Source: Akebia trifoliata (Eukaryota; Streptophyta; Magnoliopsida; Ranunculales; Lardizabalaceae). Taken from it: 64,000 bases of DNA. Position numbers and translations under genes: made by a program. Position 1 is the stretch's first letter; each line of letters starts with the position of its first letter. This document shows positions 56,614 through 64,000 of the stretch, one piece after another. The notes under the pieces are model-generated. The model saw nothing but the letters and a program-made list of their open reading frames with translations, was not told where the DNA came from and made no database searches. Location: the NCBI GenBank assembly GCA_017979445.1, contig CM030715.1, positions 12,206,187 through 12,270,186 of the forward strand, in the 5' to 3' direction.

Positions 56614-57070
56614 CTAGATGCCCCTTCTGCTGACGATGAATCCCAATAGCTTGCCCGATGTTGCTCCAAATACGTATTTTGCTGAGTTGAGCCTTAAGTT
56701 GTACTTCCTCAGTCTGTCGAACAACTTCTTTAGATTCACCAGATGGTCCTCTTTAATGACGGATTTAGCAATCATATCCTCTACGTAGACCTCCATTTCC
56801 TTGTGGATCATATCGTAGAATAATGTAATCATTGCCCGTTGGTAAGTCGCCCCTACGTTCTTCAGCCCAAATGGCATGACTTTGTAGTGGAAAGTACCAC
56901 ATGGTGTGATAAATACAGTCTTTTCCTGGTCTTCTTCTGCCATTTTTATCTGGTTATAGCTTGAGAAACCGTCCATGAACTAGAACATGTCGTGCCCTAT
57001 TGTACTATCGACTAGAGTGTCGATGTGTGGAAGTGGAAAATCATATTTGGGACTAGCCTTGTTCAAGTCT
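56614..57070 (-). pseudogene. Reverse transcriptase fragment cut by the Athila insertion
   Basis: It reads DLNKASPKYDFPLPHIDTLV up to MDGFSSYNQIKM, then FHYKVMPFGLKNVGATYQRA, and ends TSGKLLGFIVSRRGI. The catalytic motif is YVED instead of YVDD, so it would be inactive even without the stop before MDGF. The upstream RT half is beyond the inserted Athila element. The connection region (56240-56610) is present but broken. Confidence 0.9.
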
Positions 57071-57077
57071 CAATAGT

Positions 57078-58290
57078 TGATGAGAGTATCGTTGTTCTTC
57101 TCACCGGAGTTAATAATAATCTTAGTTTTACCTTACTTGTGGGGCAAGTAGGGGATCAAACCCAAGAGAAAGGAGGAATAGAGCTAAGCTAAGAAGATAA
57201 AATTCAAATTAACTAAAAGGAATTAAAACTGTTTTTCTTTGTATTTTTGAACTTATAAGAAGATGTAAAATTGCTAGAAAATAAACTAAAGTAAATGAAA
57301 TTAAAAGCAAGTAAACTTATGAATTAAAACACCATTGGAGGTGGATCTACCTAAAACATGTTAATGAGCAATTTCTAGTCTCTAGCCTTTTTATAACTCA
57401 ATCATAAGGGCTTGGTGTTAGCTCCTTAGATCGGAAAGTTTTGCAATTAAAATGAAATAAAGGAACAAAAAAAAAGTAGAATTTCTTGAGAACTTCTTAC
57501 TACAAATTATCTAATTTAAGCATACTTTATCTTGATCTAATCTAAGCATAAAGTATCTATATTAAGAATAAAATGTACAAGAAATTTAAAGAGAATTCAT
57601 AAGCATTTTAAATAAAAGAAAGGCATAAAATTAGAAATAACACAAGAACTTGCTCTAGGCTTTTCCACTCTCCAATGGAGGGGAACTTAGCCTAATGTCA
57701 TTGCAAGAGAGGGAAGACAAGAGATGAAAGAACTTTTCTTCATTTCATGGAGAAAATTACAACTTCTTCTTCTTCTACTTCTTACAAGACTAGTTAACCA
57801 AAAGAAAATAACTAGAAAATGAAAATACAAAAAATAAGAGAATAGGCAAAGAGCCTTAGATTAAAGGAGTCTTGGATAAGAGAACCAAGATGGGACCCTT
57901 TCTCTAGAAATGAAGGCTCTATTTATAGAGAAAAATGTGTGTAGAAGAGTCTAAAAGTAGCCTCCACTTTTCTTTGCACAAAAAGACAAAAGAGGAGAAT
58001 ATGAGTTAAGGATTAGGGCATTCCAAAGTGTTAGGGCATTCCAAAGTGGGCCCAAATGCTTTTGCCTTGAGATTTTGATTCCAAATTGTTGATTTTCTGC
58101 ACAAGAAACACACGTAATTAGATTTATCTAGTAAATGAATTTATTTATATATAATTAAGCCTAATTAACATGCAACGTGGTGGTTTGAGGCTTATCATGA
58201 TTATTATCTTAATATAGAGAAATAGGTACAAAAATCAAGATAAATATCCGGAAAATGTGCGTATAATTGAGTGTTTGGAGACACTCATCA
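57078..58290 (-). repeat. 3' LTR of the Athila element
   Basis: 1213 bp, with TGATGAG and CTCATCA ends. On the minus strand it starts TGATGAGTGTCTCCAAACAC after a polypurine tract. Compare the solo LTR at 31107. Confidence 0.93.
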
Positions 58291-58304
58291 CACCCCCAAA
58301 CTTA
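58291..58304 (-). promoter_or_regulatory. Athila polypurine tract
   Basis: On the minus strand TAAGTTTGGGGGTG directly precedes the LTR. Confidence 0.85.
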
Positions 58305-59575
58305 CCTTTTTCTAGTCCCTAGAAAATAAAACTGCCACTTTCGCAGGCACCTCGACTGCATTTAGCGAATGCAGCAAGCCCTTGAACCGCTAGGTTACCC
58401 CTAGTGGACGAGTTTGACTCGTGAGGGTTTGCAGAAAATATACCCACAAAATTTGAAAACAACTTTGAAGTAAAAATAGTCAAAATCAAAACTTATATTG
58501 AAAAGCACAAGTCTTTTTTTTTTTTGTCAATCAATTAGAAGTACTGCTTGGTATAGAGTCCCAACCCTTATTTCTCTACGACAAAACTTAGACTTAAATT
58601 GACCTTTGAGCGATAGTGATTCTAACTTAGAAATTTAAGAGATTCGATTTCCCAAAATGAGTTTCAACCTTCTAACTACTCAAGAATAACTGGAGTAACT
58701 TAGGGTTTAATTCTAAACTTAGCATCCTGTCTGGGGTAGTGAGAAGTGTGGATATTCACTTTAATACCTCTAAGGGGCTTTATCTTTGATATTCCAGTAT
58801 ACTCACATTTTTACACTTGATGGCTTTCACCCTACTAAAACTTTACATAACTTTTGGATCTTTAACATTTTTTTTTTTTTTTTTTTTTTTTTATACTTCT
58901 TCACTATTTTTCTAAGAAAAGTAGGCAGCCCTTTTCACGGTACCCAGTCTAATTCAATGGTTGCTGTACAAGGTGTATACAATCCAGTTCTGTTTTTCTT
59001 CTAATCAACCAACCAATTGAACAAGGAAGTCAAAGTTCATCAAACCTAGTTTTTCCTTAAACTCTAGGTAGAAAGAAGGTAACAAGCTCTTTTAATACAA
59101 TCTAGACTCTTGGTAACCTTATTAGAAGTGACTATAAACCAAAAGATAACTTTGCTCTAATTTTTGCCTAAGAGAAACATAAATGGGGACTCCAGATCAT
59201 AGCTTCCAATGAAAGACTGATTAAATATTTTCACTAAGTGCTTAAAAGATATAAGCTAAGACTTTGAGAAAAATACAACAAAGTTGCCAACCAAATGTTT
59301 TTCAATTTTTTTTTTTTTTTTTTTTTATAAAAGAAGAAAATAATATGTGGAAATCCAACCCATACACCCCCAAACTTAAACATTATATTGTCCTCAATAT
59401 TTCAAATATACATGCAAAGGTAAAATTGAAATTGACAAAATGAAATGAAGTGGGTTAGATAGCACCTGAGAAAGACCTTATAGTCCTGTTGATATTTAAC
59501 ACAATGTCCCTTGAAGTGCATGGATTGCCTCCCAAAAGCGCTAAGTTTAACGTCTTTAGCTAGACGAAAACATAG
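58305..59575 (-). other. Athila 3' UTR
   Basis: 1.27 kb, no open frame of note, with two long T runs (about 58868 and 59309). A second tttgggggtg-like string (minus strand) lies near 59367-59380. No envelope-like gene, which some Athila elements have here, is seen. Confidence 0.6.
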
Positions 59576-60472
59576 TTAATTTTGATAGACGGGATCATCG
59601 AGAAAAAGAACTTCCTCCTGCGGAACATACTCGAGAAACGGTTTGAGACGTTGGCCATTCACTTTGAAAGTGGATCCGTCCTTAGGATTAAGGACTTCAA
59701 CAGCACCATGGGGGTAAACTGTTTGGATAATATATGGGCCAGTCCATCGAGACTTAAGTTTTCCAGGAAAAAGGTGGAGTCTATTATCATACAACAAAAC
59801 TTTTTGATTAGGAATGAAATTCCTCCTAAGAATGTGCCTATCGTGAAAGAATTTGGTACGCTCTTTGTACCTTTTGGCACAATCATACGAGTCATTTCTA
59901 ATCTCTTCTAACTCGTCTAGTTGTAACTTTCGCTTCTCACCGGCTTTATCAAAATCAAAGTTGAGGCGTTTGATCGCCCAATATGCACGATGTTCTAGTT
60001 CTACAGGGAGATGGCAGGCATTGCCAAAAACTAACCTGTAAGGAGACATCCCTATGGGTGTCTTGAATGCAGTCCTATAGGCCCAGAGTGAATCACTCAA
60101 TCTCAAAGACCAATCTTTCCTTGAAGGATTGACTGTTTTTTCTAAGATAGTCTTTATTTCCCTGTTAGAAATCTCCACTTGTCCACTTGTTTGTGGGTGG
60201 TAAGGTGTGGCAACCTTATGCGTTATGAGGTATTTCTTCATCAACGCAGCAAATATCTTGTTGCAAAAATGCGAGCCACCATCACTTATGATAGCTCGTG
60301 GAGTACCAAATCTTGAAAAAATCGTCTCCTTGATGAATTTTATCACAACTTTGTGATCGTTAGTTCTACATGCCACAGCTTCGACCCATTTTGACACATA
60401 GTCAACGGCAAGTAGGATGTATTGGTAACCCTGGGAGATAGGAAAGGGTCCCATGAAGTCTATACCCCACAC
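59576..60472 (-). CDS. Athila integrase (after a frameshift)
   Basis: This continues pol in another frame: [21 protein letters not shown] in [13 protein letters not shown] in [16 protein letters not shown], then [20 protein letters not shown] and a C-terminal domain with [20 protein letters not shown]. The catalytic D, D, E are all present; the zinc finger is in the upstream frame. It ends at 59576. The overlap with the upstream frame at 60460-60472 and the matching text show a one-base loss near 60485, so it is not a separate gene. The annotated start is only the first in-frame Met. Confidence 0.9.
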   Translation of the reverse strand: MWGIDFMGPFPISQGYQYILLAVDYVSKWVEAVACRTNDHKVVIKFIKETIFSRFGTPRAIISDGGSHFCNKIFAALMKKYLITHKVATPYHPQTSGQVEISNREIKTILEKTVNPSRKDWSLRLSDSLWAYRTAFKTPIGMSPYRLVFGNACHLPVELEHRAYWAIKRLNFDFDKAGEKRKLQLDELEEIRNDSYDCAKRYKERTKFFHDRHILRRNFIPNQKVLLYDNRLHLFPGKLKSRWTGPYIIQTVYPHGAVEVLNPKDGSTFKVNGQRLKPFLEYVPQEEVLFLDDPVYQN

Positions 60473-63400
60473 GTCAAAAATTTCGATGGATTTTGAGGCA
60501 TTTCATTTCTCTTAGAGATTTTTCCTAATCTCTGACATCTATCACAAGATTTGCTAAACTCGTGGGCATCACGAAAAATAATAGGCCAGAAAAAACCGCA
60601 TTGTAAGATTTTCATGACGGTCTTCTTACCACTGAAGTGCCCTCCGCAGGCATGATTATGGCAAAACTCTAGGATACTGACTTGCTCATAGGTTGAAATA
60701 CAACGTCTAATGATTTGATCGGGACAATACTTAAATAAGTATGGTTCATCCCAGAAATACCATTTTGTTTTTGACAAAAGACGAAGTTTCTCTTGACTAG
60801 TCATTTTGACTGGGAATTGACCTGTAACTAGGTAGTTGACAATGTCCGCATACCATGGAGCATTGGCTTGAGAGATTTGCATAAGTTGCTCATCGGGAAA
60901 GGATTCAGAGATGGGTAAGGATTCCTCGGATGGCTTGTTAACTATCCTAGACAAGTGATCAGCTACGACATTTTCTGCCCCTTTTTTGTCTCGGATCTCG
61001 AGATCAAACTCTTGTAGAAGTAGAATCCAACGGATTAATCTTGCTTTAGCATCTTTCTTTGATAGAAGGTACTTCAATGCTGCGTGGTCTGTGTAGATCA
61101 CAACTTTAGATCCTATAAGGTAGGGGCGGAATTTTTCAACGGCATAGACCACTGCTAGCATTTCCTTCTCCGTTGTAGAGTAGTTAAGCTGAGCATCGTT
61201 AAGGGTTTTACTAGCATATTGGATAACATGAGGTTGTTTTTCAATTCGCTGACCCAAAACAGCGCCTATTGCATAATCTGAAGCGTCGCACATAACTTCG
61301 AATGGAATGCTCCAGTTTGGAGGTTGAATAATGGGTGCCGAGGTTAATTCGGACTTGAGCTTGTTGAACGCAGAAAGACATGACTCTGAAAAGTCGAAAG
61401 GAACATCCTTTCCCAATAGCTCACATAAAGGCTTCGAGATTTTCCCGAAATCTTTAATGAATCTACGATAAAAACCCGCATGGCCTAGGAATGACCTAAT
61501 TTCTTTGACCGTTCTAGGAGGTGGTAATTTTTCAATTAGACCTACCTTTGCCTTATCTACCTCAATCCCTTTAGAAGAAACAATGTGCCCTAACACAATC
61601 CCCGATGTTACCATGAAATGGCATTTTTCCCAATTGAGGACTAGATTGACCTCTTTGCAACGTTGAAGGACCAAAGTCAAGTGATCGAGACATTCCTCAA
61701 AACTTGGTCCGAAAATTGAAAAATCGTCCATGAACACTTCGAGATATCTTTCTAGCATGTCGGAAAATATACTCATCATGCACCGTTGAAAAGTAGCGGG
61801 TGCATTGCATAATCCAAAAGGCATGCGACGATACGCGAAAGTTCCAAAGGGACAGGTGAACGTTGTTTTCTCTTGATCGATTGGAGCAACAGGTATCTGG
61901 TTGTACCCGGAATAACCATCTAAGAAGCAATAGTAAGAATGTCCTGCCAGACGCTCTAACATTTGATCAATGAAAGGTAAGGGAAAATGATCCTTAGGAG
62001 TCATCGAGTTGAGTTTCCTATAGTCAATACACACTCTCCATCCATTTTGGACTCGAGTGGGGATTAATTCATTGTCTTGGTTCACTACCACAGTGATACC
62101 AGATTTCTTAGGAACTACTTGTATAGGACTCACCCAACGACTGTCAGAGATAGGATAGATAATACCCGCATCTAGCAATTTCATCACTTCCATCCGAACC
62201 ACGTCTTTCATGACAGGATTTAGTCGTCTCTGAGGTTCTAAGGAAGGTTTAGCAAAATCCTCTAAACGAATGTGGTGCATCACCACAGATGGACTAATTC
62301 CCTTGATGTCAGCTATGCTCCAACCAATATCTTCTTGATGTTCCCTTAATACTCTTAACAACTTTCCCTCTTGGACTTCATTGAGGTGAGAGGAAATGAC
62401 CACAGGCAAGGTTTGATTCTTGCCAAGAAATGCATATCTCAAGGTCTCTGGAAGAGACTTGAGTTCCAATTTTGGAGGCTCGACATGAGAAGGAACAAGA
62501 TTGGATGTGCGCACAGGAAGACTTTCAGCTTTTGTGTGCCACCGCACAGAATCTAAGAGTGGAACGGATTCAAGCAAAGCATTGACTTCGCTTATAGACT
62601 CTTCTACGTCCAAGTCAAGGCCAAAGTGAGCCAAACATTTCGTTAGGGGATCAGAGTACCCTAATTCTTGATACGTTTGATTGACTAGCGTATCTATCAT
62701 GTTCACTTCCTCCATACCATCATCTACATCAATTCCTTGGAAATTGTGGAAGACGTTCAGTTTCACTTTCATATCCCCAAATGCTAAAGTCATAATTCCG
62801 TTTCTACAACGAATGACTGCGTCAGACGTGGCTAAGAATGGACGTCCTAAGATGATAGGAATATGACTGTTCGAATTGATGACTGGCTCTGTGTCTAAGA
62901 CAACAAAGTCAACAGGAAAATAGAAATCTTTGACTTTAACTATCACGTCCTCAACTATACCCTTTGGAATTTTTATGGACCTATCAGCTAGACTCAACGT
63001 GATATCTGTGGGTTTCAAAACCTCCAAACCTAATTGTTTATAAACCGAGTATGGTAAAAGCTTCATACTGGCTCCTAAGTCTAAGAGACATTTTTCGACC
63101 ACTTGATTTCCAATATGAATAGAAATTGTCGGACATCCAGGATCCTTAAATTTTGGTGCAATCGTTTGTTGGATGAGTGACGAAGCTTGGGCTGCCATAA
63201 TAGCTTCCCGAGGGAATGGTGTTTTCCTTTTAGCTGTGGTCAAATCCTTTAAGAATTTCGCATAAGAAGGTATCTGCTTAATGGCATCTAGGAATGGGAT
63301 ATTGATATGCACATTTTGGAAGACTTCTAAGACACCCTCAAACTGCTTACCTTTTTTAGAATCTCTAAGGCGATGGGGAAATGGAGCTTTTGGAATTGGC

Positions 63401-63525
63401 AAAATGATAGGAGGATTTTCCAAATCTTTCTTCTTCTCTGTTGGAGACTCTATGACTTCTTTTTGAACTTTGTCATTTTCTAAGACCTTTTCTCCCGTGT
63501 CAATAGGTTGGACCTTGTTGTCCAC
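60460..63525 (-). CDS. Athila protease, RT, RNase H and integrase N-terminus
   Basis: An open frame of 1021 residues. It begins in the gag-protease linker ([20 protein letters not shown]), so the usual start is missing. Protease active site D-L-G-A-S at about residue 147 (63072-63086), flap end [17 protein letters not shown] at about residues 440-690 with [28 protein letters not shown] and catalytic FMDD at about 61724-61735. RNase H with [49 protein letters not shown], so its acidic residues are intact. The integrase zinc finger has [11 protein letters not shown] and SCDRCQR. The frame ends TCGV because of the break described for integrase. Confidence 0.93.
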   Translation of the reverse strand: MDNKVQPIDTGEKVLENDKVQKEVIESPTEKKKDLENPPIILPIPKAPFPHRLRDSKKGKQFEGVLEVFQNVHINIPFLDAIKQIPSYAKFLKDLTTAKRKTPFPREAIMAAQASSLIQQTIAPKFKDPGCPTISIHIGNQVVEKCLLDLGASMKLLPYSVYKQLGLEVLKPTDITLSLADRSIKIPKGIVEDVIVKVKDFYFPVDFVVLDTEPVINSNSHIPIILGRPFLATSDAVIRCRNGIMTLAFGDMKVKLNVFHNFQGIDVDDGMEEVNMIDTLVNQTYQELGYSDPLTKCLAHFGLDLDVEESISEVNALLESVPLLDSVRWHTKAESLPVRTSNLVPSHVEPPKLELKSLPETLRYAFLGKNQTLPVVISSHLNEVQEGKLLRVLREHQEDIGWSIADIKGISPSVVMHHIRLEDFAKPSLEPQRRLNPVMKDVVRMEVMKLLDAGIIYPISDSRWVSPIQVVPKKSGITVVVNQDNELIPTRVQNGWRVCIDYRKLNSMTPKDHFPLPFIDQMLERLAGHSYYCFLDGYSGYNQIPVAPIDQEKTTFTCPFGTFAYRRMPFGLCNAPATFQRCMMSIFSDMLERYLEVFMDDFSIFGPSFEECLDHLTLVLQRCKEVNLVLNWEKCHFMVTSGIVLGHIVSSKGIEVDKAKVGLIEKLPPPRTVKEIRSFLGHAGFYRRFIKDFGKISKPLCELLGKDVPFDFSESCLSAFNKLKSELTSAPIIQPPNWSIPFEVMCDASDYAIGAVLGQRIEKQPHVIQYASKTLNDAQLNYSTTEKEMLAVVYAVEKFRPYLIGSKVVIYTDHAALKYLLSKKDAKARLIRWILLLQEFDLEIRDKKGAENVVADHLSRIVNKPSEESLPISESFPDEQLMQISQANAPWYADIVNYLVTGQFPVKMTSQEKLRLLSKTKWYFWDEPYLFKYCPDQIIRRCISTYEQVSILEFCHNHACGGHFSGKKTVMKILQCGFFWPIIFRDAHEFSKSCDRCQRLGKISKRNEMPQNPSKFLTCGV

Positions 63526-63535
63526 CTTCTTTCCC

Positions 63536-64000
63536 TGGTGAGACTATCGTTGTTCTTCTCACCGGAGTTAATAATAATCTTAGTTTTACCTTACTTGTGG
63601 GGCAAGTAGGGGATCGAACCCAAGAGAAAGGAGGAATAGAGTTAAGCTAAGAAGATAAAATTCAAATTAACTAAAAGGAATTAAAACTGTTTTTCTTTGT
63701 ATTTTTGAACTTATAAGAAGATGTAAAATTGCTAGAAAATAAACTAAAGTAAATGAAATTAAAAGCAAGTAAACTTATGAATTAAAACACCATTGGAGGT
63801 GGATCTACCTAAAACATGTTAATGAGCAATTTCTAGTCTCTAGCCTTTTTATAACTCAATCATAAGGGCTTGGTGTTAGCTCCTTAAATCGGAAAGTTTT
63901 GCAATTAAAATGAAATAAAGGAACAAAAACAAAGTAGAATTTCTTGAGAACTTCTTACTACAAATTATCTAATTTAAGCATACTTTATGTTGATCTAATC
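63536..64000 (-). repeat. 5' LTR of the Athila element, cut by the window end
   Basis: It starts TGGTGAGACTATCG (TGATGAG in the other copies) and follows 57078 onward with few changes. Confidence 0.92.

Larger units (their letters stand above)
50461..57077 (-). mobile_element. Decayed Tat gypsy element, 3' half
   Basis: In minus-strand order: RT (57070-56614), RNase H domains (56235-55685), integrase (55331-54168), repeat-rich 3' UTR, a polypurine tract and part of the 3' LTR (51225-50461). The pol text is close to that at 13-16 kb, but stops and indels are frequent. RT is cut at 57077 by the Athila insertion. The missing 5' part should lie beyond the window. Confidence 0.88.
57078..64000 (-). 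mobile_element. Athila-lineage gypsy element, young, lacking primer site and gag
   Basis: Two LTRs (57078-58290 and 63536 to beyond the window) flank 5.2 kb. Pol is on the minus strand: protease, RT, RNase H (59576-63525) and integrase. The coding text is typical Athila. The 5' LTR directly abuts the protease-upstream sequence, so primer site, leader and gag are gone. The compared LTR ends differ at about 7 of 465 positions by eye. It inserted into the RT gene of the decayed Tat element; ATAGT precedes it at 57073-57077, and the other duplication copy lies outside. Confidence 0.92.

Overview
The window is repeat-dominated DNA from a flowering plant. I identify no intact host gene and no rRNA, tRNA or CRISPR. 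Almost all of it is nested LTR retrotransposons with minisatellites and a few broken fragments of plant genes (FAR1/FHY3, NAP1, EXS/PHO1-type, UDP-rhamnose/galactose transporter). The plant call rests on these fragments and on the lineages present: Ogre-like and other Tat Ty3/gypsy, Athila, and a SIRE-like Ty1/copia LTR. The species cannot be read from the sequence.

Layout. 1-749: minus-strand FAR1-type pseudogene. 1275-20541: a copia LTR split at 2610 by a 17.8 kb Ogre-like gypsy element (2611-20379) with two ~1.74 kb LTRs, a tRNA-Arg-type primer site, a long leader, ORF1, gag, protease, RT, two RNase H domains and integrase. Its coding region carries several frameshifts. Its 3' UTR is full of hairpin-forming tandem repeats. 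20542-28500: AT-rich intergenic DNA with a possible non-autonomous DNA transposon holding NAP1 exons, a ~250 bp tandem triplication, a fold-back element and an EXS-domain fragment. 28510-34312: the 3' end of a Tat element, whose LTR was hit by an Athila element now reduced to a solo LTR with a perfect 5 bp target duplication, then a second LTR fragment. 34339-44191: a gag-pol-less relative of the Ogre-like element carrying a transporter gene fragment in its leader. 44192-49140: the 3' part of another Tat element with a 104 bp array, an antisense multi-exon gene and an LTR. 49145-50455: an Athila protease fragment. 50461-57077: a decayed minus-strand Tat element (LTR, 3' UTR, integrase, RNase H, RT). 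57078-64000: a young minus-strand Athila element inserted into it, with a nearly intact pol but no primer site or gag.

How the parts relate. The autonomous-type proteins (gag, protease, RT/RNase H, integrase) of the Ogre-like element would have served copies such as the gag-pol-less element at 34-44 kb, which keeps the LTR, primer site, post-pol motif and polypurine tract. The most intriguing signal is structural. Several unrelated-looking repeats in the 3' UTRs of three or four Tat elements are short hairpins whose stem bases change together from copy to copy. One class shares a core of GAAAA followed by CC...GG inside a variable but complementary outer stem. This looks like a candidate structured RNA (or DNA) motif of these elements.
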